Source: a virus. From it: a stretch of DNA of 29,442 nucleotides. The stretch spans positions 1 to 29,442 of the IMG/VR virus record IMGVR_UViG_3300031951_000887. The stretch is one strand, 5' to 3'. The number at the start of each line of letters is the position of its first letter. Positions within the stretch are counted from its first letter, which is position 1. Under the pieces are notes generated by a model. The model was not told the DNA's origin and searched no databases. It saw nothing but the letters and a program-made list of their open reading frames with translations. The position numbers were made by a program, and so were the translations under genes. Shown here piece by piece: positions 5,940-12,864 of the stretch.

Positions 5940-8311
5940 CCCCTGGCCAACCTGTGCAGGGGTGGGGTGGAATCGGTGCTGAAAGCACGCATACATGCGC
6001 GTTGAACACCGAAAACGGCGCGTCCACACCTGTGGAATCCCTGCAGCAGCAGAGAGAAGCCAGGGAGGAGCGCCGCGCCCAAGAGCGAGCCAGGGACCAG
6101 CAGCAGAAGCTCAGGGCTCGAGGCAGGGAGAGCCGCACCACCTACGGCAACGCCCTGCTGCAGCGCTACGCCGAGACCGTGGGTTGTTCGATTGATGCCC
6201 TGCTGATTGACCTGTTCCACAACCCGGGCAAGGCCGGCCCGCACTTTGCCCATTGGCCACTGCTGCTGCACTTCAGCTCTGGTGGCCCACGCTCAATCGC
6301 AGCCATCACGTTGAGCGTGGTGATTGATGGCATCAGCACCAGCCCGCTCAGGGCATCGCTGGCCAATGCCATCGGCCGTGCACTGCAGGATGAGCTCAAG
6401 GCCACCCGTCTGCATGACGAGAAGGGCGGCGTCCTCCTGGCCCAGCTGCGCAAGAGGTTCGGCCGCAAGACCGTCAGCGACAAGCTCTTGGGTCAGCTGA
6501 ACGTGGACCCCAGCGGTTGGGACCTGAACGATCGCCGCGGCCTGGGCAACCTGCTGCTTGAGGTGATTGCAGCCAACACCGATCTGATTGCCTTCCGCAA
6601 GGTCGGGAAGGAGTCGGTGGTGGCAACTGAGGCAACGCTTGAGCTGATCAAGCTCAACCCACCGCTGCCCCTGCTGGCTCGGGACCTGCCATCACTGCTG
6701 CCGCCGGTGCCGTGGGAAGGGCCGACACGTGGCACCAAGAACCTGGTGGGCAGCCGCGCACCGATGGACCGCGGCCATCTCACCGCCCGCAGCTTGACCA
6801 CTGCCATCCAGGTGGTGAACCGGATTGAGCAGCAGCAGCTGGTGGTGGATCCCTGGATGGTGGAGGTGCAGCGCGAGGCCTGGGACTGCAACCTCCCTGT
6901 CGTGTTCCCCGTCAGACGAGAACCAGAAACGCCATGGGTGATGCCTGCGGAAGCGGGCCTGCGGTTGCGCACGGAAGAAGCCATCCGTCAGGGGGAGGAG
7001 GTGGCGGGCCGGCCGATCTGGCTGAAGCACGACATGGACTTCCGCGGCCGGTTGTATTGCTGTAGCCGCATGGCTGGCCACCAGGGCCCTGACCACCAGA
7101 AGGCGCTGATCTCCTTCTCCCAGCGGGAACGCATGGATGACGAGGCCGTGGATGCGTTGCTGGCTGCCGCGGCCGGCCACTACGGCCTGGGCCACTGCAG
7201 CTGGAGTGAACGCGCTCAGTGGGGCAGGGCTCACCTGGATCAGATGGCCGTCACCGCCGCCAACCCTCTGGATCGGTTCGACCTGTGGAAATCAGCCGAT
7301 GACCCCTGGCAATACCTGCAGGCGTGCAAGGCCATCGCTGACTTCCTCGAGGACGAGGCCACACCAATCGGCTGCCCGGTCCGGTACGACCAGACCGCCA
7401 GTGGGATGGGGATCATCGGGGCGCTGACCCGCGATGAGCTGCTCTGCCGCCGCACCAACATGATCGGCGGCACCCGGTCTGATCTCTATGCGGTGATCGC
7501 TGAGGCGGTGCTGAACCAGCTGCGGATGCACCTGGACTCCTGGGATCCGTATGAGGTGCGGATGGCTGAGTTCTGGCTGAAGCTCCCCATCAGCCGCAGC
7601 TTGGCCAAGGGTCCGACCATGACCATGGTCTATGGCGCCCGTCACTTCGGCATCGTTGAGCAGCTGGTGGCCTGGCTGCAGGAACACAACCCTGATGTGC
7701 CTGTTGCCTACTGGGAGAAGGAGTACACCCGGCCGGCGCAGTACATGGCCCGGGTGTTCAACGAGGTGCTGGGCCAGGAGATGCGCAGCTGCGTGGCCCT
7801 GCAGAAGTGGCTGCGTGATGTCAGCAAGGCCTGCGTGAAGAAGCAGCAGCGCATCCAGTGGGTGAGCCCGATGGGGTTCCCGCTGGCCTTTGGCGCACAG
7901 CTGGAGGAGAAGCAGCGGACCACAACCAAGATCCATGGTGCGCGGCGCTGGGCACGGGTGGATGCCGACGTTGAGCCGGGTGAGCTGAGTGCCCGTGCCA
8001 CCAACCGCGGCATCACGGCCAACACCATCCACGCCTTTGACGGGGCCCTGGTGCAGGCCATGGTGCTCAGAAGTGGGATGGTCGATGCCCCCCTGCTCAC
8101 CAACCACGATTGCTTCGCCACCATCCCGTCCCGCGCTAGGTGGCTGCACCATGAACTGCTGCTCAACCTGAGGCAGCTGTACCTGCCCGACTGGCTGGCT
8201 GACCTGCGGGTGGAAATTGGCCGGAACGCAGGCGTACACCTGCCACACCCACCGATTGTTGGCGATCTTCGTGAGGCGATGATCGGCGAAAACCCTTACT
8301 GCTTCTGCTGA
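5936..8311 (+). CDS. T7-like single-subunit RNA polymerase
   Basis: This 791-residue protein transcribes the phage middle/late genes. Landmarks match T7 RNA polymerase (883 residues): DFRGRLYCCSRM (TxxGR-like motif), motif A YDQTASGMGIIGALTRD with catalytic Asp485 (T7 D537), motif B SLAKGPTMTMVYG with Lys558 and Tyr566 (T7 K631 and Y639, same spacing of 8), and motif C LLTNHDCFATIP with Asp725 (T7 D812). It ends in ...NPYCFC, unlike the FAFA end of T7. There is no ATG in the N-terminal region, so the start is GTG 5936 (GTGA-coupled to the small ORF above), TTG 6002 or GTG 6032; the first 33 residues are low-confidence. A perfect 7-bp hairpin at 5939-5963 falls in the start region. It is shorter than T7, mainly in the N-terminal domain. 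Confidence 0.95.
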   Translation: MTPGQPVQGWGGIGAESTHTCALNTENGASTPVESLQQQREAREERRAQERARDQQQKLRARGRESRTTYGNALLQRYAETVGCSIDALLIDLFHNPGKAGPHFAHWPLLLHFSSGGPRSIAAITLSVVIDGISTSPLRASLANAIGRALQDELKATRLHDEKGGVLLAQLRKRFGRKTVSDKLLGQLNVDPSGWDLNDRRGLGNLLLEVIAANTDLIAFRKVGKESVVATEATLELIKLNPPLPLLARDLPSLLPPVPWEGPTRGTKNLVGSRAPMDRGHLTARSLTTAIQVVNRIEQQQLVVDPWMVEVQREAWDCNLPVVFPVRREPETPWVMPAEAGLRLRTEEAIRQGEEVAGRPIWLKHDMDFRGRLYCCSRMAGHQGPDHQKALISFSQRERMDDEAVDALLAAAAGHYGLGHCSWSERAQWGRAHLDQMAVTAANPLDRFDLWKSADDPWQYLQACKAIADFLEDEATPIGCPVRYDQTASGMGIIGALTRDELLCRRTNMIGGTRSDLYAVIAEAVLNQLRMHLDSWDPYEVRMAEFWLKLPISRSLAKGPTMTMVYGARHFGIVEQLVAWLQEHNPDVPVAYWEKEYTRPAQYMARVFNEVLGQEMRSCVALQKWLRDVSKACVKKQQRIQWVSPMGFPLAFGAQLEEKQRTTTKIHGARRWARVDADVEPGELSARATNRGITANTIHAFDGALVQAMVLRSGMVDAPLLTNHDCFATIPSRARWLHHELLLNLRQLYLPDWLADLRVEIGRNAGVHLPHPPIVGDLREAMIGENPYCFC
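5939..5963 (+). promoter_or_regulatory. Hairpin at the RNA polymerase translation start
   Basis: ACCCCTG (5939-5945) pairs perfectly with CAGGGGT (5957-5963) around an 11-base loop, directly after the putative GTG start. If translation begins at 5936 the hairpin would lie in the initiation region and could dampen it; if it begins at 6002 or 6032 the hairpin lies in the leader. Either way it is placed to influence polymerase expression. Confidence 0.4.
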
Positions 8312-8318
8312 TCTCAGC

Positions 8319-8392
8319 GTGGGGACAATCGGACTCGCCCTAGGTGTCTTGCCGTAGCGCACCTAGGGCCGTAGGGTCTCGGTGTTCCCCAC
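8319..8392 (+). promoter_or_regulatory. Nested inverted repeats between RNA polymerase and SSB
   Basis: GCCCTAGGTG (8337-8346) and CACCTAGGGC (8360-8369) form a perfect 10-bp stem with a 13-base loop. An outer pair, GTGGGGA (8319-8325) and TCCCCAC (8386-8392), encloses it. No U-tract follows the inner stem, so it is not a standard intrinsic terminator. It may be an RNase III-like processing or mRNA-stability element between the early and middle genes, or a regulator target. The spacer runs from 8312 to 8405. Confidence 0.6.
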
Positions 8393-8405
8393 TTCTGCAT
8401 CACAG

Positions 8406-9095
8406 ATGCCGCGCGAACTCATCGTCTCCCCCAGGGGTGAAGCGCTCTGGGCCAAGGTCCTGGGCGAGCCTGTCGCCTACGAGGACAACCCCAAGGCCTG
8501 GTCCGTCTCCCTGCTGCTGGACCCCAGCGATCCCGACACCATTGCCTTCGTGGAACGGCTCGAGGCAGTCTTCGAGGACTTCCACGGACCCAAGGCCAAG
8601 ATCGCTGCCAACGGCTGGCCGTTCGCTGACGAGACCACCAAGGACGAGAAGGGCCGGCCGGTACCCACCGGCAAGATCAAGTTCAACTTCAAGCGGAAGC
8701 AGGAGCTCCCCCGCGGTGGCTTCAAGGACGCACCGCTGGTGGTGGACAGCAAGAAAAACCTCTGGCCCCAGGACAAGCTGATCGGCAACGGCAGCAAGAT
8801 CAAGGTCGCCTTCTCCCCCTGGAAGTGGGAAGGACCGAGCGGCAAGGGCATGAGCCTCGAGCTCGAATCCATCCAGGTACTCGAGCTGGTCAGCTACGAC
8901 CCCGAGGGTTCGGTTGATCTCTTCGCGGAAGAGGACGGCTACGTGCTGGACACCCCCGCAGCGCAGGCACCCTTCCAGCAGGAAGTGGTGGTGACTGAGG
9001 ACGCGCCCACCGGCTTCGCTGCACAGCTGCGCGCCCGCGCGGCTGAGGTGCAGGCAGAGGCTGCCCAGGTGATGGCCGACGAAGTGCCGTTCTGA
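8406..9095 (+). CDS. Single-stranded DNA-binding protein, gp2.5-like
   Basis: This 229-residue protein has about the length of T7 gp2.5 (232) and is encoded directly after the RNA polymerase, the usual place in T7-like cyanophages. It would coat single-stranded DNA at the fork and recruit replication proteins. The body is rich in β-type and basic segments (KIKFNFKRKQEL, SKIKVAFSPWKW, LELESIQVLELVSY). The C-terminus is acidic and ends in Phe (ADEVPF), as gp2.5 does; there the last aromatic residue is needed for protein contacts. ATG 8406 is chosen over GTG 8382 because the extension falls in the hairpin region and the N-terminus MPRELIVSPRG is more natural; no clear ribosome site is seen. It overlaps the RusA gene by one base. 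Confidence 0.8.
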   Translation: MPRELIVSPRGEALWAKVLGEPVAYEDNPKAWSVSLLLDPSDPDTIAFVERLEAVFEDFHGPKAKIAANGWPFADETTKDEKGRPVPTGKIKFNFKRKQELPRGGFKDAPLVVDSKKNLWPQDKLIGNGSKIKVAFSPWKWEGPSGKGMSLELESIQVLELVSYDPEGSVDLFAEEDGYVLDTPAAQAPFQQEVVVTEDAPTGFAAQLRARAAEVQAEAAQVMADEVPF

Positions 9096-9460
9096 TGAAC
9101 AGCGCGGAGTTCCTCTTTCGGGTGCCGCTGATGTCCAAGGCTCGGCCGCGGTCTGCACCCGGTGGCGGCCGGCCTTACATGCCAGCCACCTACGTGAACT
9201 GGAAGGCCAACCTCCGCGGGCAGATGGGTGAGTGGTGGACCCTGCCACCACTTGATCGCATCAACGCCCTGGTTCTCACCTTCAACGGTCCTGCCCGTGG
9301 CGACCTGGACAACATGGCCGGCGCCGTGCTCGATGCCGGCAATGGCCTGATCTGGGTCGATGACCGGGTGAAGGTGATGCCCACCATCGCAGCCCGCTGG
9401 GTTCATGCCAAGCCAGCCAACTCTTCCATCTTCATGAAACTCTTTTGGGAGAACAAGTGA
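9095..9460 (+). CDS. RusA-family Holliday junction resolvase
   Basis: This 121-residue protein cuts four-way junctions during recombination or before packaging. The family signature is clear: basic/aromatic N-terminal strand FRVPLMSKARPR, then GDLDNMAGAVLDAGNGLIWVDD, with acidic residues D70, D72 and D89/D90 corresponding to the catalytic D70, D72 and D91 of E. coli RusA. Length is normal for the family (about 120). It replaces the unrelated T7 gp3 endonuclease I, which occupies the similar position in T7 and many cyanophages. It is coupled to SSB upstream (TGATG) and to the zinc-ribbon gene downstream (GTGA). Confidence 0.88.
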   Translation: MNSAEFLFRVPLMSKARPRSAPGGGRPYMPATYVNWKANLRGQMGEWWTLPPLDRINALVLTFNGPARGDLDNMAGAVLDAGNGLIWVDDRVKVMPTIAARWVHAKPANSSIFMKLFWENK

Positions 9461-10023
9461 ATTGCCCCCACTGCAACCACCCCGAATCGCGGGTGGCTGA
9501 GACCAGACCATCGGCCGACTTTGACAAGCGGGTGCGGCAGTGCCGCAACTGCGCCAAGACATTCACCACCCTTGAGCGCGTGGCGGTGTACGCCGGCCGC
9601 GCTGCTGGCTACATCGAGTCCGGCCAGCCTGAGCTGGAGGAAGAGCCGGACCCCGAGTCAGCACCGCTGACCGTCACCACTGCCACCACCACACCCTTCC
9701 ATCCTGTGGTGGTGGGTGACGAGCTGAACTCCATGCCGATGGAGGTGCGTCAGCTGCTGGTGGAGTGGTGGAACAACAGCCGGCGCAGCAAGCACAAGTC
9801 CTCTGCGGCCTGGACTCGCAGGGCATGGCTGCTCACTGTGACCCGCGTGTCGCTGCTGCCCCCGTGGCAACAGCTGGCACTGGCCGCCGCTGGTGTTGAG
9901 CAGGGTTGGCAGACCCTCAAGCCTGAGTACATCAAGGACGTGTCACCACCGGCGGAGGCCGGCCTGGTGCCCAAGTCCGCCGCAATGCAGGAAGCGATTA
10001 GCTCATGGAAGAAGATCGCCTGA
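9457..10023 (+). CDS. NrdR-like zinc-ribbon protein
   Basis: The first 40 residues closely resemble the zinc ribbon of the ribonucleotide-reductase repressor NrdR: MNCPHCNHPESRVAETRP, then RQCRNCAKTFTTLERV, with C3, C6, C29 and C32 as metal ligands. The ATP-cone that follows in NrdR is absent; instead there is an acidic linker and a helical C-terminal region (about 95-160, RQLLVEWWNNSRRSK...WLLTVTRVSLLPPW). A DNA-binding regulator is likely. GTG 9457 is preferred over TTG 9445 because GGGAGAA (9447-9453) gives it a ribosome site and it forms a GTGA overlap with RusA. The targets are unknown; no nrd gene is in the window. Confidence 0.72.
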   Translation: MNCPHCNHPESRVAETRPSADFDKRVRQCRNCAKTFTTLERVAVYAGRAAGYIESGQPELEEEPDPESAPLTVTTATTTPFHPVVVGDELNSMPMEVRQLLVEWWNNSRRSKHKSSAAWTRRAWLLTVTRVSLLPPWQQLALAAAGVEQGWQTLKPEYIKDVSPPAEAGLVPKSAAMQEAISSWKKIA

Positions 10024-10541
10024 CGATTGAATCCTTTCTCTCTGTTGCAGAGATGATCGCCGCGCAGCTGCGGATTAAGGAAGCAGATCGCTGGTCTGCC
10101 CAGATCTGCCAGCTCAAGTACGTCTCTTTCCTTTCTGAGTTCCCCGAGGTCACTGATCGGCAACTGCTCTGGTCTGCTGAGCAGTGGCTGCAGGGAACAG
10201 GAGGCAAGGACTTCCTGCGTTACCCCACCTGGAGAGAACTGATGGCACCGCTGTACCGCAGTGAGAACGGCCTGGCCAACCGCACGTGGGGGTTCCGCCC
10301 TGACCTGCCGGCCATGTGCAAGCCCACTGCTGACCAGCTGCGCCAGCTGCCCGGCTCACCCCGGCCACTGGCAGCAGCACCGGACCCGCACAACGCTGAG
10401 GCCTACATGCCGTTTCAGCCGGCCTGCCTCGCTGCCCTCCCGCCAGGGCATGACGAGGAGACCGGTCTGACTATGGCGAAGTGGGCTGACTACCTCAACT
10501 TCCTGGCACAGGAGGAGGAGAACCGTGAAGCCACTGATTGA
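10005..10541 (+). CDS. 178-residue protein of unknown function in the replication region
   Basis: No family was recognised. The N-terminal half is helical (TIESFLSVAEMIAAQLRI, then DRWSAQICQLKYVSFLSEFP), followed by tryptophan-rich segments (LLWSAEQWLQG, RYPTWRELMAPLYR) and a proline-rich C-terminal part. It overlaps the zinc-ribbon gene by 19 bases and the next gene by 17. It sits where T7-like phages normally encode primase-helicase and DNA polymerase, but has none of their motifs (no Walker A, no polymerase motif A/C). A role in recruiting host replication proteins is possible but speculative. Confidence 0.65.
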   Translation: MEEDRLTIESFLSVAEMIAAQLRIKEADRWSAQICQLKYVSFLSEFPEVTDRQLLWSAEQWLQGTGGKDFLRYPTWRELMAPLYRSENGLANRTWGFRPDLPAMCKPTADQLRQLPGSPRPLAAAPDPHNAEAYMPFQPACLAALPPGHDEETGLTMAKWADYLNFLAQEEENREATD

Positions 10542-10734
10542 GGCCCATGAGCTGCGGGACATCCTCGAGCGTGGCCTGGCGGGTGGGCTCTGGTCTATCG
10601 CTGACTTCAACGCCAAGGCAGCCAACCCGGTCCTGCCAAGCCGTGAGTTCCTTGAGGATCACCCCGAGTTCATGGACATGACGTTCAGGGACATGAAGGC
10701 CTACAGCAGCCGCCAGCACAGTGTGCGCCTATGA
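10525..10734 (+). CDS. Small protein of unknown function
   Basis: This 69-residue product has a GTG start preceded by GGAGGAGGAG (10511-10520), a very strong ribosome site. The sequence is mixed helical (PLIEAHELRDILERGLAGG) with an acidic middle (FLEDHPEFMDM). No family was recognised. It ends in an ATGA overlap with the next short gene, and the operon continues unbroken. Confidence 0.6.
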   Translation: MKPLIEAHELRDILERGLAGGLWSIADFNAKAANPVLPSREFLEDHPEFMDMTFRDMKAYSSRQHSVRL

Positions 10735-10904
10735 GCTGGTCGGCACTTGTTAAAGGCCAGGCCGTGAAGTTCTACTCAGGCAGTGGCTGGAAGAGCGGCG
10801 TAATTGCAACCGTCTACGACAACAGCTGCAGCGTTCTATGGACTGCTGGCAGCACCCAAAAAATCACGAGGATCTATGACTTCCGCAACATCAAAACACA
10901 ATGA
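10731..10904 (+). CDS. 57-residue SH3/Tudor-like small protein
   Basis: The ATG overlaps the previous stop (ATGA). The peptide is strand-rich (KGQAVKFYSGSGWKSGVIAT, then VYDNSCSVLW...KITRIYDFRNI), a pattern reminiscent of a small SH3-like β-barrel with the KG..V and W.SG.I turns. This is a fold guess from pattern only. It overlaps the following gene by 29 bases in another frame. Confidence 0.5.
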   Translation: MSWSALVKGQAVKFYSGSGWKSGVIATVYDNSCSVLWTAGSTQKITRIYDFRNIKTQ

Positions 10905-11067
10905 AGAGCGTCAGCTTGATGTCACAGTCGGCACCATCAAGCGGCGGCTGATCATGGCTTACGACTGCTACAACGCGGCCGAGAAGGACGGTGCCAGGAA
11001 TGCTGCCTCCTACTGGGACGGCTACATCCGCGCCCTGCAGCACGTCCTTGAGCAGGAGCACGAGTAA
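10876..11067 (+). CDS. Small helical protein of unknown function
   Basis: This is a 63-residue protein. ATG 10876 has GAGG (10868-10871) four bases upstream; a longer reading from 10804 has no ATG or ribosome site and would overlap the preceding gene more. The sequence is an N-terminal polar stretch followed by two helices (GTIKRRLIMAYDCYNAAEKD, WDGYIRALQHVLEQEHE). It ends in a TAATG overlap with the next gene. No family was recognised. Confidence 0.5.
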   Translation: MTSATSKHNEERQLDVTVGTIKRRLIMAYDCYNAAEKDGARNAASYWDGYIRALQHVLEQEHE

Positions 11068-11300
11068 TGCCGTTTGAGGTCCGCTACAACATCCCGCCCT
11101 CCATGGAGGAGACGGCCCCCAACCTGGGGGAAGGTGTCAGCCGGCCGGTGGCTGGTGCACGCACCAGGCTGTATGACCTGCTGGTGAAGCAGCCCGGCCT
11201 GCCCGTCATGAAGGTGGCCATGCGTGCCGAAAGCCCCAAGCGGGCAGTGCTCTACGCCAGCAACTGCTGGCCCAACTCCAACGTCCTGGTGGTGAAGTGA
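11067..11300 (+). CDS. Small protein of unknown function
   Basis: This 77-residue protein is coupled at both ends (TAATG before, GTGA after). It has a proline-rich N-terminal half and a C-terminal segment PVMKVAMRAESPKRAVLYAS that could form a strand-helix unit. An inverted repeat CTGGTGC-AC-GCACCAG at 11152-11167 lies inside the gene. No family was recognised. Confidence 0.55.
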   Translation: MPFEVRYNIPPSMEETAPNLGEGVSRPVAGARTRLYDLLVKQPGLPVMKVAMRAESPKRAVLYASNCWPNSNVLVVK

Positions 11301-11506
11301 AGCTGCTTGACAACCTGATCCAGCTGTACTGGTCCCTGGGGGAATACAGCATCGACGACAAGCGCCGCATGAAGGCGGTGCTGCTTGAGCTGGCCCAGGA
11401 GATCCGCACCTGGGCGCCTGACGAGGGGCAGGCCCGGATCTGCTACCTGGCCATCAACGAAGTCGCTGACCGCATTGTGAGGGAGAGCAATGAAAGCGCT
11501 GATTGA
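11297..11506 (+). CDS. Small helical protein of unknown function
   Basis: This 69-residue protein starts at GTG overlapping the previous stop. It is almost wholly helical and amphipathic (LLDNLIQLYWSLGEY, DDKRRMKAVLLELAQEIR, ICYLAINEVADRIVRES). It overlaps the exonuclease start by 17 bases, so the two are translated from the same message. No family was recognised. Confidence 0.55.
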   Translation: MKLLDNLIQLYWSLGEYSIDDKRRMKAVLLELAQEIRTWAPDEGQARICYLAINEVADRIVRESNESAD

Positions 11507-12230
11507 CGCTGAGTTCTACCTGTACCGCGCCGCAGCGGGCAGTGAGTATGAAGCCGAGTGGGGGCCAGATGACTGGACCTATGTCTGCCGGCATGGCGAT
11601 GCCCGGGCCAGCTTCCAGGAAGTCATCAATGAGTTCCTCGAGGTGGTGCCCGACCACCAGCCGGTGATGGTGTTCGGCGACAGCGCCAGCTTCCGCTACT
11701 CGGTCTGGCCGAAGTACAAGGGCAACCGGAAGAAGTACCGCAAGCCGGCCGGCTACTCAGCTCTCAAGGAGTGGGTGGTTCAAGCCGCTGACGCCCGGGG
11801 CTGGCAGGTTGCCACCCTCCCCGCTGTGGAAGGTGACGACGTGCTGGGTCTCCTCGCCGAGGAAGGCGATGTGATCATCAGTGGTGACAAGGACATGCTC
11901 ACCTTGCCGGGCCTGCACCTGCGCAATGGGGAGATCCTTGAGCAGAGCAGGCTGGATGCAGATCGGGCCTTCTACGCCCAGGTGCTGATCGGTGATGCCA
12001 GCGACAACTATCCCGGCTGTCCCGGCTACGGCCCAGTTGCAGCTGAGCGAGCTCTGGCTGGTGCGGCAAATGAGGATGAGATGTGGGATGAGGTCTTGAG
12101 GGCCTACCTCAAGAAGGCGCTCACCGAGCGGTACGCCATCACCCAGGCCCGTTGTGCTCGCATCCTCAGGCCCGGGGAGTATGACCACGATCGTGGTGTG
12201 CCGATCCTCTGGAAGCCACCGGTAGCCTGA
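11490..12230 (+). CDS. 5'-3' exonuclease (gp6-like, FEN family)
   Basis: This 246-residue metal-dependent nuclease would degrade host DNA and remove RNA primers. FEN-family motifs in order: LIDAEFYLYRAA (first metal Asp near residue 6), VFGDSASFRYSVWPKYKGNRKKYRKP (substrate-gripping basic helix), VEGDDVLG, ISGDKDMLTL, and the helix-three-turn region GDASDNYPGCPGYGPVAAERAL. T7 gp6 is 300 residues; the C-terminal part is shorter here. GGAGAG precedes the ATG. The gene closes the replication module, immediately before the head genes, as in cyanophages. Confidence 0.9.
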   Translation: MKALIDAEFYLYRAAAGSEYEAEWGPDDWTYVCRHGDARASFQEVINEFLEVVPDHQPVMVFGDSASFRYSVWPKYKGNRKKYRKPAGYSALKEWVVQAADARGWQVATLPAVEGDDVLGLLAEEGDVIISGDKDMLTLPGLHLRNGEILEQSRLDADRAFYAQVLIGDASDNYPGCPGYGPVAAERALAGAANEDEMWDEVLRAYLKKALTERYAITQARCARILRPGEYDHDRGVPILWKPPVA

Positions 12231-12239
12231 GGGTTGTTA

Positions 12240-12251
12240 TGCACAGGTGCA
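12240..12251. repeat. 12-bp near-palindrome copy 1 (TGCACAGGTGCA)
   Basis: This is the reverse complement of TGCACCTGTGCA, which recurs exactly at 17476 and 20911. This copy lies in the short gap after the exonuclease, directly before the GTG start of the first head-region gene; its AGG(TG) could also act as that gene's ribosome site. The half sites TGCAC/GTGCA are separated by two bases. Confidence 0.6.
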
Positions 12252-12443
12252 GTGGTGCCGTTCCCTCGGTTGTCAGAGCAGCTGATTGCAGCGATGGCAG
12301 CTCAGTTCCCAGAGCGTGCTGCTGACATCGACTGGACAGAGAAGGAGGTTTGGTTCAAGGCCGGCCAGGTGTCTGTAGTGCGCTGGCTGGCTACCAAGCT
12401 GGAAGAGCAGGAAGAAGGTGCCTTTGTGCTGGAGGTGGACTGA
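12252..12443 (+). CDS. Small conserved protein before the head genes
   Basis: This is a 63-residue protein starting at GTG 12252 (or 12255); an upstream TTG 12234 would add six residues. The sequence (FPRLSEQLIAAMAAQFPERA, then EVWFKAGQVSVVRWLATKLE) fits a small protein often seen upstream of the portal in cyanopodoviruses, with an aromatic WFKAGQ.SVV core. Function unknown. It ends in a TGATG overlap with the next gene. Confidence 0.6.
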   Translation: MVPFPRLSEQLIAAMAAQFPERAADIDWTEKEVWFKAGQVSVVRWLATKLEEQEEGAFVLEVD

Positions 12444-12862
12444 TGTGCATGGGAGGTGGTGGCGTTCAAGGCGCCAAGATCAACAAGCACGCACCTGAGC
12501 GGAAGAAAGCCAGCAAGCAGCTCAACAAAGTCGTCAAGGCGATCAACCGGATCACTGGCGACGAGCTCATGAAGGAGGGCGTCAAGGCTGACGACACCCC
12601 CCTGCTCGCTGCACAGCAACTGCTGCACAGTTCCAACGCCATGCTGAGCGGGACGCTGGATCGTGCCACCCAGCTGCAGACCGCCGCGGCCAACAGCCAG
12701 GCCATGCTCAGTCAGAACGCACTGCAGATGGCTGCGTTGGTGGGGCCACCGCCACCGGAGAAGAGCGCAGAGAAGGTGGTGGTGGGCAAGGCCCGTGGAG
12801 TGGAGACTGAATCCGATCGCAACCGCAGGAGTCTGCGGATTGACCTGAACACCGGGACCTGA
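12443..12862 (+). CDS. MCMGGGG small head-region protein
   Basis: This is a 139-residue protein. The N-terminus MCMGGGG and the C-terminal RNRRSLRIDLNTGT resemble small proteins encoded next to the portal in many podoviruses, where a Met-Cys-Gly-rich start and RRSLRI ending are typical. The middle is helical (KKASKQLNKVVKAINRI, LLHSSNAMLSGTLDRATQLQ). The role is probably structural or assembly related; family knowledge is thin. ATG 12443 follows the preceding stop with one-base overlap; longer readings overlap that gene and have no ribosome site. Confidence 0.65.
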   Translation: MCMGGGGVQGAKINKHAPERKKASKQLNKVVKAINRITGDELMKEGVKADDTPLLAAQQLLHSSNAMLSGTLDRATQLQTAAANSQAMLSQNALQMAALVGPPPPEKSAEKVVVGKARGVETESDRNRRSLRIDLNTGT

Positions 12863-12864
12863 AC

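Noticed and set aside
7292-8362. Long minus-strand open frame (356 codons) opposite the RNA polymerase
   Set aside because: It lies antisense to a gene with clear catalytic motifs, is His/Leu/Gln-rich as expected of a GC-rich shadow frame, and shows no recognisable family.
11152-11167. Inverted repeat CTGGTGC-AC-GCACCAG
   Set aside because: It is inside a small coding gene and the two-base loop cannot form a normal hairpin; it could be an operator but nothing else supports this and no second copy was seen.
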